From JACQFZ01 sp041485885 (GTDB taxonomy: Bacteria; Pseudomonadota; Gammaproteobacteria; Acidiferrobacterales; Sulfurifustaceae), in the NCBI GenBank assembly GCA_041485885.1, contig JBGPKL010000001.1, positions 147,402 to 211,401 of the forward strand: DNA of 64,000 nucleotides. Direction: 5' to 3'. Below are positions 53,649-61,552 of the stretch, piece after piece. The notes under the pieces were generated by a model, which made no database searches, was not told where the DNA came from, and saw only the letters and a program-made list of their open reading frames with translations. Both the position numbers and the translations under genes were made by a program. The stretch's first letter is position 1; every line of letters starts with the position of its first letter.

Positions 53649-54230
53649 CTAGGGCGTATCACGTTTCGGTCGCCTAGTCTTCGCCTGGGAGGCGCCCGCG
53701 TCAAGGAGACGATCTTCGATGGAAGATAAACCGCTAGTCGCGACTGGTACTTTTCCGCGACGTCGCGAAGTCGGCGCGCCTTGCGGCGTGATGAGGCCGT
53801 GGTGCATCAGCCATGCGCGTGCGTCCTCGGCGTCGGCGGTGTACCACGCGTAAGCAGAGCCGAGTCGAAACGTGTAACCCCATGCGTCCATGTCGGCGCA
53901 GATGGCGCGCTCGGAAACACCGAGTTCCCGCGCCAAAACGATTTGGAGATAACAGACTGCGTTCTCTTCGGCGTGATCGCCGCCCGCGTCGGTATGCAAT
54001 TGCGCGCGACGATCGCTGTCCATGCAAATCACGTGCGCTGTCTCATGCAACGCCGAGTGCAGCGGCGTATCGGCGCCCACGTGCACCGCGTCGCCGACAA
54101 CGCCCGCCTCCGGCGCGCCCCAGAAGCTTCCGGGAATCGGCGATCCATCCTCGACCCATTCCAAGCGCAGGCGGTAGCGCGCGAGTAAAGCGCTTAACTG
54201 TGACCGAGTCTGTGCATTGCAGAGGCGCAT
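53649..54230 (-). CDS. HExxH-motif protein, putative zincin
   Basis: 193 residues. Its centre contains HETAH (residues 62-66) with HAEENAVCYL about 20 residues later, a possible third metal ligand. This spacing resembles short zincins such as the IrrE/ImmA or 'SprT-like' groups, but no further motif supports either. The C-terminal 40 residues are basic and probably disordered. No signal peptide, so it is cytosolic. It is 24 bases upstream of the DUF2157 gene, on the same strand. Confidence 0.75.
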   Translation of the reverse strand: MRLCNAQTRSQLSALLARYRLRLEWVEDGSPIPGSFWGAPEAGVVGDAVHVGADTPLHSALHETAHVICMDSDRRAQLHTDAGGDHAEENAVCYLQIVLARELGVSERAICADMDAWGYTFRLGSAYAWYTADAEDARAWLMHHGLITPQGAPTSRRRGKVPVATSGLSSIEDRLLDAGASQAKTRRPKRDTP

Positions 54231-54395
54231 CGGTTAGGTCTTACCGTGCGCGGCGACGCGCAAGAACGCCGCACGAGCCGCCTTCGCGCGGGAACCCCGC
54301 TGTCGTGGCGCGCTCGCTGGCTTGCGCTCGTTTCGGCCTCGGAGTACGTTTCGATGACCGCTATGCGAGCATGGATATTCAACTAAGGAGGCCAT

Positions 54396-55160
54396 ATGTC
54401 TTTGAACGAATTCCTTCCCCCGCTTGTCAGTAACGTCGAGAGTGTCGCCGGGCAGATATTGGATTACGCCTTGCTGCTCGCCGCGATCGGCACCATCACC
54501 ATGGCGTTGCTCGAGCTCGCCAAGGCGGTTCTATTTATACGCAAGTTTTTCCACCGTTGGTACATCGGTCGATGGCTCGGTGCCGCGGAAAATCCCGATG
54601 AGACACGCGACGAGCTGCTGTTGCTCGCGGCCGGCGGACTGGATAACGCGGCGGTGCTGTATAACCAACCGACCGGTAAGCTGATGGGGCAAGTTCAGGC
54701 GGCGGCGAACGTCGCGCTCGATTTCCCCGATCGCTACAAATGGTTTTACGAATTCCTTACCGCCGCTCCGCGAACAAGCGGGACGGAGGATCAGAACGAC
54801 TGGCGCCAGTTCAGCAAGAAGCGAATGAACGCGCGTCCGCGCCGGATCAATCCGCAGAACGATGAGGAGGCGCGCCGGGCGTTACAGGCGCGTGCGCGCC
54901 TCGGCAACCTGGTCTCGCGCAAGCTCGACGCCTTGCAGAATAGAATCGAATACGATTGGGCGCGGCTGAACCAATTGGTATCGGTCATCGGCGGCGGCGC
55001 GTTGCTCGCCGCGCTGCTGATGCAAATACAAGCGAAAGCGGAGTCGGATTCGAAGCAGGTCGTTGGCATCGTCCTGATTTCCGTGCTCGGAGGCATGGTC
55101 GCCCCGTTCGCCAAGGACGTCGTAACGGCGCTGAGCGGACTGCGCGCCCGTCGCACTTGA
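54396..55160 (+). CDS. Membrane protein of unknown function, paired with a hydrolase
   Basis: 254 residues. One N-terminal helix (about residues 18-46) and two C-terminal helices (about 198-212 and 224-246) flank a cytoplasmic middle part rich in charged residues. That part holds RYKWFYEFL and an Arg-rich stretch NARPRRINPQNDEEARRALQ. I do not recognise the family. AAGGAGG is seven bases before ATG 54396. The hydrolase gene follows after one base. Confidence 0.75.
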   Translation: MSLNEFLPPLVSNVESVAGQILDYALLLAAIGTITMALLELAKAVLFIRKFFHRWYIGRWLGAAENPDETRDELLLLAAGGLDNAAVLYNQPTGKLMGQVQAAANVALDFPDRYKWFYEFLTAAPRTSGTEDQNDWRQFSKKRMNARPRRINPQNDEEARRALQARARLGNLVSRKLDALQNRIEYDWARLNQLVSVIGGGALLAALLMQIQAKAESDSKQVVGIVLISVLGGMVAPFAKDVVTALSGLRARRT

Positions 55161-55161
55161 T

Positions 55162-56118
55162 ATGGCGCTCGCACCCACCGCGCGTTTGTCGTTCCGCAAA
55201 CAGCCCGCGGGCGGCGACGTAGAGCACGAACCGTCCGAACCGGAGTATCTCGAAGTTGCCGGACGACGGCACTTGTTGCTGCTGATACACGGCTACAACA
55301 ACGACTTCAAAGACAGCTTGCAGGCGTACCAAGGCTTCGAGCAACTCCAGCGCGAGCTCGCCGGTCTGGACGAAGCGGCGCCCGTCGCGAACGGCCGAAT
55401 CGTCCAGATCTACTGGCCGGGCGATGCGGATTGGGGCGTCGCTTCTCCGCTCTTTTATCCCATGAGTATCGGACGCGCTCGCACGACCGCCGAAGCGCTC
55501 GCGGATACGCTGAAGCGCGCGGCGCGCCAAGGCGGCCACAAGTACGTCGACATCGTCGCGCACTCGATGGGTTGTCGCTTGGCGCTGGAGCTGCTCAAGC
55601 AATTGCGCGACGCCAACGACATCACCGTTGGCCGCGTGGCGTTGATGGCCGGCGCCGTGCCGACATTCATGCTCGAACCGGAGTCGGAACCGGACGTCGA
55701 TTTACGCACTGCCTTCGAGACCATGCTCGCCGACGCGGGACTGAGCCTTTACTCGGGGAGCGACATGATCCTCGCCCTCGCGTTCCCCCTCGGTCAGTCC
55801 GTCGCGCCGGGGAAAGAAGGCTTCATGCCGACCGCGCTCGGCCGCGAGTTCTTCGGCACGGCGCCCGGGCGGCTTGCGCAGGAGGAGATCCCGCACGCGG
55901 GCCATTCCGATTATTGGGGCTGGCAGCGAAGCGAAAGCGCACTCAAGTGCGCGCGGGCGGCGAACGGCAAGCTCAGGACATTCCTGCGTTTCGACCAGAT
56001 CGGCGAGCGAACCTGCGACGAACGCGAAACCCCGGAACGCGGCGCGTCCGCCGAGCGCGAGACTTGCGCCGAGCGGACGATTGTCGGGCGGAATGAAACG
56101 GAAGGAACCGATTCGTAA
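55162..56118 (+). CDS. Alpha/beta hydrolase, DUF900-like
   Basis: A 318-residue serine hydrolase-like protein. The oxyanion region LLLLIHGYNNDFKDSLQAY starts near residue 38. The nucleophile elbow is AHSMGCRLALELL (Ser in H-S-M-G), and a late histidine occurs in HAGHSDYWGW. These features match the DUF900 group of alpha/beta hydrolases. The C-terminal 50 residues are Arg/Glu-rich and repetitive. No signal peptide. It begins one base after the membrane protein gene, so the two are cotranslated. Confidence 0.85.
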   Translation: MALAPTARLSFRKQPAGGDVEHEPSEPEYLEVAGRRHLLLLIHGYNNDFKDSLQAYQGFEQLQRELAGLDEAAPVANGRIVQIYWPGDADWGVASPLFYPMSIGRARTTAEALADTLKRAARQGGHKYVDIVAHSMGCRLALELLKQLRDANDITVGRVALMAGAVPTFMLEPESEPDVDLRTAFETMLADAGLSLYSGSDMILALAFPLGQSVAPGKEGFMPTALGREFFGTAPGRLAQEEIPHAGHSDYWGWQRSESALKCARAANGKLRTFLRFDQIGERTCDERETPERGASAERETCAERTIVGRNETEGTDS

Positions 56119-56125
56119 ATTTCGA

Positions 56126-57009
56126 TCAACGAACCTCGAGTAGGGTGGCGGCCAGCACCAGCGGCAAGACAATGACAGCCGCGAGATTGCCGATCGACAC
56201 CATCGACGCGACCAAGTCCGGTTCCTGCTTGTAGCGCTCGGCGAAGATGTAATTCAGAACCGCGGGCGGTAATGCACCGAACACGAGGAGCAGCGCCCGT
56301 TGCAGCGGCGGTAAATCGAGCACGAGCAGCAACGCAACCGCCAAGGTCAGCCGATGAGCGGCCGCGCCACCGCCGCAATCGCGCCGATACGCCAGGATGG
56401 ATAGCGCGCATCGGCGAGGCGCACGCCAAGCGCGAACAACAAGAGCGGAATCGACACATCGCCGAGCATTTTGATCGCCTGCATCAGCGGCGCCCAAAGC
56501 TCGACGCCGGCGGCGCTCACCGCGAGGCCGAGTATCGTCGCGAGCACGGACGGCACACGCCAGATCGTCACGAGTCGCGTATCGCGGTTCAGCAACCACG
56601 CGCCGAAAGAAAAATGCAGAAAATTCGACACCATGAACATCACCACCGCCGGTGCGAGCGCCTCCTCGCCAAACGCGAGCACCGCGAGCGGTAGACCGAG
56701 ATTGCCGCAGTTGTTGAACATCATCGCCGGAACAAAGGTCTTGCCGGCGATGCCCAGAGCGCGCGCAATCGCCCAACCGAGCAGGCCGGAGCCGACTACC
56801 ACCGCGAAGGTGACGAGCGCGAGTGTCGCGTATTCGCTGACGCGAAAATCCTTGCTCGCGAGCGCGCCGAAAACCAGCGCCGGAAGAAACACGTCCATGT
56901 TGAGCTTGTTCGCGTCTTCCAGATTCGGCCGCGTGCGCCGTCCGACGAGATAGCCGAGCGCGGCAATGGCGAACAACGGAAATACAATCGCCAGAATTCG
57001 AGCCAGCAT
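56126..57009 (-). pseudogene. AEC-family transporter, interrupted by a single-base frameshift
   Basis: The reading frame from ATG 57009 encodes an auxin efflux carrier (AEC) type membrane protein (FPLFAIAALGYLVGRR at the start, MMFNNCGNLGLPLAVLAFG in the middle) but stops at 56347. The remaining C-terminal helices (LTLAVALLLVLDLPPLQR and on) continue in another frame to 56126. Restoring one G in the CGG run at about 56350 joins them. A full-length AEC protein of about 294 residues results. This is a recent mutation or a sequencing error, since both halves are otherwise well preserved. Confidence 0.82.
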
Positions 57010-57336
57010 TGAGTTATGTCGATCCGGAACGCGTTCGCGCGGGCGCGCGCAGTATATACCTCGAATATGCGCGTCGAGTTTCAGCCGATCACACTCGCTC
57101 GCCGCGTCTCCGCGCAACGGAACGCGAGCGTCAAATTGCCGGCGGTGGAAATCGCGAGTTCGATACTGCGGCCCAGCCGAGCCAGCGTTCGCACAAAGCG
57201 TGATTTCGTGCTGCAAAAACCGGCCCTTTAGTTGATAGCCCGTTTCGCGCCGCGCCTTCGGCAAGCTTCTTGCAACCCATCGAGCGAGCCGCGCAGATGA
57301 ACCCTACGTCGGCACCGCATGCCAACGAGGCTGTCC
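57010..57336. other. Intergenic region, about 330 bases
   Basis: I see no gene I can support here. Several short frames on the plus strand overlap (about 54-90 codons), are arginine-rich, and lack ribosome-binding sites. It separates the AEC pseudogene (divergent) from a small hypothetical gene, so it probably holds both promoters. Confidence 0.5.
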
Positions 57337-57642
57337 ATGTTGAATCACATCTTGAGGATCATCGACGAATTCCAAAGAACGCACGGGCGCCGTCCGCAAT
57401 TGGTTTGCTTGAACGCGCGTCACATGCAGCAGTTCATGGAAGAGTGCCCGGACCTGTTCGATCCGAAGACGGCGATTTCTCTGGGATTTCGCATCATGGT
57501 TCTGCCCGAGAGCGAGTTGCCTCATCCCAAAGCCGTCTTGCTGCCGCGCCGCCCCCGCAAACCGGCGCGCACTCCCTCCGAAGCAGGCCCGGAGCTGATC
57601 TCGTGGGAACGCCACAAACAAATTCGCTCCAAGCTTAGCTAG
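57337..57642 (+). CDS. Conserved-looking small protein of unknown function
   Basis: 101 residues from ATG 57337 (or 107 from 57319). It is a compact alpha/beta-like sequence with ILRIIDEFQRTHGRRPQ, then LNARHMQQFMEECPDLFDP and FRIMVLPESELPHPKAV, and a basic, proline-rich end. I have a faint memory of similar short gammaproteobacterial proteins but no name. It precedes the broken lipoprotein gene on the same strand with about 250 bases between. Confidence 0.6.
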   Translation: MLNHILRIIDEFQRTHGRRPQLVCLNARHMQQFMEECPDLFDPKTAISLGFRIMVLPESELPHPKAVLLPRRPRKPARTPSEAGPELISWERHKQIRSKLS

Positions 57643-57893
57643 CCGATCGAATATCTTTTGCCGTTAGCTCGCGCCGCGCGGTGAATCGTGTCGGCAACGC
57701 GAGCGACACTATTTTTCCCCATTCGAAAGCGCTCCGCCCGTTCGCAGTACGCGTCTTCGGAAAAGTTTCTACAGTGCCGGGCCCGCTGTGTTTCCAAGGC
57801 TTTCGCGCCTTCGGCACTGACGTGCCTTAACGCCACGATCGGCAACCGCATAGCATGCCCGCGCTTCACATCATCGAAACGAAAGGGGGAATC

Positions 57894-58706
57894 ATGCGTG
57901 GCACTATTTTTAAACTTGCATTAGCTGTCATCGCGCTCGGCGCCATTCTTTCGGCCACCGGCTGCGCGAGCGGAAGAATTCAACAGACAACGAGCGTCGT
58001 CGACTACCTCTATCCAGGCGAGAAAGATCAAGCGGCAAATCCCGGCACTCCGGTGTTGTCGCTGCCGCTACGCGTTGGCATTGCCTTCGTCCCCGGTGCG
58101 CAACCGACGCGCGGTAATCGCGGTGGCGTGCCGTTTTCGAGAATCGGCGGCAGCTTCGTCTTGACCGAAAAGCAGAAGATGGACCTTATGTAAGAGGTCG
58201 CGAACCACTTCAAGCAATATCCGTTTGTCCACACGATCGATCTGATTCCGTCTGCGTACTTGGAGCCACGCGGCAGCTTCGCGAATCTGGATCGGCTTCG
58301 CACCATGTACAACGTCGACGTCGTTGCGCTCCTTTCCTACGACCAAGCGCAGTTCACCGATGAAGGCGCGCTGTCCTTGACCTACCTCACGATCGTCGGC
58401 GCTTACCTCGTGCCGGCGGAAAAGAACGACACGCACACGATGCTCGACGCCGTGGTCTACGATATTCGCAGCCGCAAAATGCTGTTTCGCGCGCCCGGCA
58501 CCAGCCAGATCAAAGGCCACGCGACGCTGATGAACCTGAGCGAGCAACGGCGCAAGGACAGCGACGCGGGATTTTAACAGGCGGCCGCACAGATGATCGA
58601 AAATCTCGATCAGCAACTAGCGCTGTTCCGCCAGCGCGCGAAAGAGCGGCCCGATGAATACAAAGTGATACGCCCGCCGAACTACAAGGGCGACGCCAAG
58701 GGTTAA
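57894..58706 (+). pseudogene. Rhombotarget-like lipoprotein, broken by two in-frame TAA codons
   Basis: From ATG 57894 (AAAGGGGG just upstream) a signal sequence ends in SATGC, a lipobox. It is followed by SVVDYLYPGEKDQ and LPLRVGIAFVPG. The same frame continues through TAA at 58191-58193 (codon 100) with VANHFKQYPFVHTIDLIPSA, SYDQAQFTDEG, TIVGAYLVPAEKNDTHTMLD and RSRKMLFRAPGTSQIKGHAT. It then passes a second TAA at 58575-58577 (codon 228) and ends at 58706 after 270 codons. From memory this is the family called rhombotarget lipoprotein. Apart from the two stops the frame is completely preserved. A ribosome could restart at TTG 58260, but that product would lack the signal. Confidence 0.8.
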
Positions 58707-58735
58707 CCTGCCTCGGATAATGGTGTATCGAAGAA

Positions 58736-58765
58736 GGCTCGGCGCGTGTGACCACGCGTCGAGCC
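58736..58765. terminator. GC-rich hairpin between convergent genes
   Basis: GGCTCGGCGCGTG pairs with CACGCGTCGAGCC around TGAC, with one mismatch. It lies 29 bases after the lipoprotein reading frame and 38 bases from the end of the convergent gene, so it could terminate in either direction. There is no T-run on either side, which lowers confidence. Confidence 0.4.
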
Positions 58766-58803
58766 GTAACACCGTAAAGCGAAACGCAACGGTCAGTACC
58801 GCA

Positions 58804-59613
58804 CTAAAACCCGGCCGCTTTCATTTCGTCGGCCGTGCGTTCCCAGTAAGGCTTCTCGAAATAGAATTTGGCTTTGGTCTCGTCGGCATAGACGAATTTG
58901 TAATTGAAATAGCTGTACACCGCATCGCGCAACGCCGGATCGTTCAGGACGAACGCCTTTCGGGCCTCGTACTGTTCCAGCAGCTTGCGATAGGCGTCGA
59001 TCGGTTCCCACCCGGCCTGCTGGAAAATGATGCGCCCGCCGAATTTTCGGAATAGCGCTTGGTTCACTTTCCAATTCTTCACCCACACTTGCGCCACCCG
59101 CCGCTCGGAATCCGCCCACATCTTTTCCTGCTTCGGCGTGCGGCGCTCTTGCTCCATGGCGGCGTCGTGCTTCTCCAGGCTCAGGAGCGTATCGAGATAT
59201 TGCTGCGATTGCTTGCGCTGCGCCTCGCTCAGATTCGGCGATTTCAATTCCGCGACCAACCGCTCGCGCTCTTTCGCGCGCCGTAGCTTGTCCTCTTTCA
59301 TGAAACGGCGCTGGCTATTGATCTGCGATTCGATCTCCGCCGCCGTCGGCTCGACCCGCTGCTGCTTGGCGAAATCCTCGAACACCGCCTGCCACACTAA
59401 CGTGCGCAGCTTTTCGTTCTTTTCTTTCTGCAGCCAAGCCGCATACGCCTCCGGAGTCAGCCTCTCTTTCTGAGCCACTGCTACAGAAGGTGGAGCGAGA
59501 TCGTTATCCGAAATCGCGCGCCCAAAAAGTTGTGCGACCTCGCTATTCGCTGCTTGGGCAGGAAGAAACCCGCCTAGAACCAACACAGAAACAAGTAGAA
59601 CAAATGGTGACAT
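58804..59613 (-). CDS. Exported alpha-helical protein of unknown function
   Basis: 269 residues from ATG 59613. It has a clear signal peptide (VLLVSVLVLGGFLPAQA) and then a charged, almost wholly helical mature region with KLRRAKERERLVAELKSP and repeated Gln/Lys/Arg. The N-terminal helices recall SurA-type chaperone domains, but no parvulin domain is present. A GTG at 59667 overlaps the stop of the upstream gene (GTGA) and would add 18 residues before the signal, so the start is uncertain. Confidence 0.7.
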   Translation of the reverse strand: MSPFVLLVSVLVLGGFLPAQAANSEVAQLFGRAISDNDLAPPSVAVAQKERLTPEAYAAWLQKEKNEKLRTLVWQAVFEDFAKQQRVEPTAAEIESQINSQRRFMKEDKLRRAKERERLVAELKSPNLSEAQRKQSQQYLDTLLSLEKHDAAMEQERRTPKQEKMWADSERRVAQVWVKNWKVNQALFRKFGGRIIFQQAGWEPIDAYRKLLEQYEARKAFVLNDPALRDAVYSYFNYKFVYADETKAKFYFEKPYWERTADEMKAAGF

Positions 59614-59663
59614 AGGAACAAAAGAAGTCCGCCTTACCGCAACGTTGGTAAGTAACGCGCTTG

Positions 59664-60077
59664 TCACGGTCTATACACAATGTCCTCACTTCTAACCAAA
59701 CTCGCCAATTTGAGCTGGAGCTCTTTCGAGGCACGTTCATTTACCTTCATCGCGCCATAACTCAATTCGGGTATTAACGAGTGTCCAGGAAGCTCACCTT
59801 CCTGGACGTCCGGCTGTACGTTTACGCTGGCTGCTACGAGGTCGGGGACGCGAAGGCGAGCAATATAGTATCCGGAAGGACCTTTGCGGCCGTGCTGCGC
59901 GACATCGGCGGGCGAGACAAAAAGCGCGCGATACACTGAAATCCCGTTCGTGTCTTCCCGCGTGGGCTGAAAGCCGAGTCGCCTGACCGGGCGAAGAAGA
60001 TTGAGATCAACCCATTCAGTGATTACTCGGCGAAGAACGTACTCATCAGGCGATATTGGATCGTGTTGGGTTGTCAC
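59664..60077 (-). CDS. Island gene 3: protein of unknown function (PGHSLIPEL type)
   Basis: 137 residues, no signal peptide and no membrane segment. It contains VYRALFVSPADVAQ, a stretch YYIARLRVPDLVAASVNVQP, and PGHSLIPELSYGAMKVNERA. I have seen this type of sequence next to TIGR04255-type genes but know no function. It is the last of three same-strand genes whose base composition is lower in GC than their neighbours. Confidence 0.6.
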   Translation of the reverse strand: MTTQHDPISPDEYVLRRVITEWVDLNLLRPVRRLGFQPTREDTNGISVYRALFVSPADVAQHGRKGPSGYYIARLRVPDLVAASVNVQPDVQEGELPGHSLIPELSYGAMKVNERASKELQLKLASLVRSEDIVYRP

Positions 60078-60143
60078 TTAGAGGACGTGAATTCCCTGCA
60101 ACACGATAGGTAGTCGATGAATCTATGCCGCTTGATAAAACCT

Positions 60144-60599
60144 TTAATGTCCACGTCGAACAGCGGGAGGGCTCCATGCCGATTCTTTATGGACTACTGG
60201 TGCGTTGGGAAATTCGTACATCCACTCTGCTCGATATGGCGACGAGCACTCGGCTTCAACATATACTCCGCCTTCAAGCTGCCATTCAATAACGATGTGA
60301 CCACGATGAGATGCTACTACAGCCGATGGCGACGGATCACCTTGATCTCTCAAAGCGATCAACAGTACTTCCATGCTATTGACAACTTCTGGTTGCGGAG
60401 CCTGAGCGCCTTCGCCATCCCAGTCATCTCGGAGAGAACGTAGACGAATTAGCTCGGCTAGACGATCAGACCATCGACGAACAGCTTCGCTTTCGAAAGA
60501 AGTGGAAAGGCCACTTGGGCTCATAGGACCCGAGCTTATACCTGCCGGCGTAAAATTCTCGTCACTCCAAACCTCCGTGCCATACGTAGTTGCAGACAT
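60144..60599 (-). CDS. Island gene 2: protein of unknown function (DDWDGEGA type)
   Basis: 151 residues. It contains LRDDWDGEGAQAPQPEVVNS in the middle, which I recall from unnamed small proteins of accessory regions, and HIVIEWQLEGGVYVEAEC, a beta-strand pair. No membrane or signal segment. Its start is three bases after the stop of the TIGR04255-type gene, so the two are probably coupled. Island gene 3 follows after 66 bases. Confidence 0.6.
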   Translation of the reverse strand: MSATTYGTEVWSDENFTPAGISSGPMSPSGLSTSFESEAVRRWSDRLAELIRLRSLRDDWDGEGAQAPQPEVVNSMEVLLIALRDQGDPSPSAVVASHRGHIVIEWQLEGGVYVEAECSSPYRAEWMYEFPNAPVVHKESAWSPPAVRRGH

Positions 60600-60602
60600 A
60601 AG

Positions 60603-61418
60603 TCAGACCCTCCGTTTCCAATACCGGTGCGCCGTCGAAGATGTCATTGCAGCAAAATAATTCACAATCGTGCTATGTGCGATCGCAAATCCGTTCCATA
60701 GGTCAAAACCTTTTGCTAGATCGACAGGCCCTCTGGCTGTCAGTTCAAGCCTTATTACCTCAGTTCCTTTTTCAGAACCTGTCCGACCGTGATTAAGTGT
60801 GACATGCAAACGTCCCTGTTTGTCTCCAAAAGCTAGCCTCCATGTGCCGCGGAAGTCTTCCGCCCCCAGGTTGGGCACGCCTTCTACTAAAACAGGTAAG
60901 CGGGGAAAAATCTTCGCCCAGTCCGAAAAATTATTCCAAAGCTCACCTTTGGCTATGTGGTTAACGTAAGTAACTTCCCATTGATTAAGCTCCAGCGAGC
61001 CAAGCCGGGCGTCTTTTACAAACTTTTCAAAATTCGAATAAGCATTTTTGAACTCGTGCAGGACTTTATCGTAGCTTGGATAGTCATGCTTCTGTTTGCG
61101 CCAGTTATATATCAAGCGACTATCTTGAACCTGCATCATACTTTCATCATCGTCTCGCAGAATCTGCAGACGCTCAGACTCCATTCCTGGAACAACCCTT
61201 ATCCCCAAAGGAAGACCCCAGCGAACCTCGTCTCCGAAACGTTCGAACTGATCATCCAATCGGGGTGCAGATTGAACATGCGACCATTCAGCCCCGAGGT
61301 AATTCTTCCAAAACCACCCCGCATGGGCATTGGAGAATTGTTCCAGACGGGCAAACTGGGCGCTCAACACCGTCTCTATAACCGGTGGCGCGTCAAATTT
61401 CGGAAGGGGAGCGGTCAT
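60603..61418 (-). CDS. Island gene 1: TIGR04255-type sporadically distributed protein
   Basis: 271 residues from ATG 61418. The N-terminus (FDAPPVIETVLSAQFARLEQF) and the middle (LELNQWEVTYVNHI, then VTLNHGRTGS and LELTARGP) fit the family I know as TIGR04255, which is scattered among bacteria and has no known function. It is cytosolic by composition. The DNA here is visibly more AT-rich than the surrounding genes (the row at 61021 is below 45% GC). It is the first gene of a three-gene unit. Confidence 0.72.
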   Translation of the reverse strand: MTAPLPKFDAPPVIETVLSAQFARLEQFSNAHAGWFWKNYLGAEWSHVQSAPRLDDQFERFGDEVRWGLPLGIRVVPGMESERLQILRDDDESMMQVQDSRLIYNWRKQKHDYPSYDKVLHEFKNAYSNFEKFVKDARLGSLELNQWEVTYVNHIAKGELWNNFSDWAKIFPRLPVLVEGVPNLGAEDFRGTWRLAFGDKQGRLHVTLNHGRTGSEKGTEVIRLELTARGPVDLAKGFDLWNGFAIAHSTIVNYFAAMTSSTAHRYWKRRV

Positions 61419-61552
61419 TCTAAGTTTTATGATTGTCCACGTTAGCAATTACCATGGCAACCTTTCAAAGGCTAGGCTACGACTAAATAAAAGCAATACC
61501 CAAGTCTGCGTAGCCTTCGTCTACACGCTTCCCCTCTTCCGTTGTGGTATCA

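Noticed and set aside
57016..57231. A 53-71 codon plus-strand frame between the AEC pseudogene and the next gene
   Set aside because: Overlapping alternatives exist in all frames, Arg-rich composition, and no initiation signal.
58191..58577. Read-through or recoding of TAA as sense in this organism
   Set aside because: Many genes in the window end at TAA at the expected family length (for example groES), so a general reassignment does not fit.
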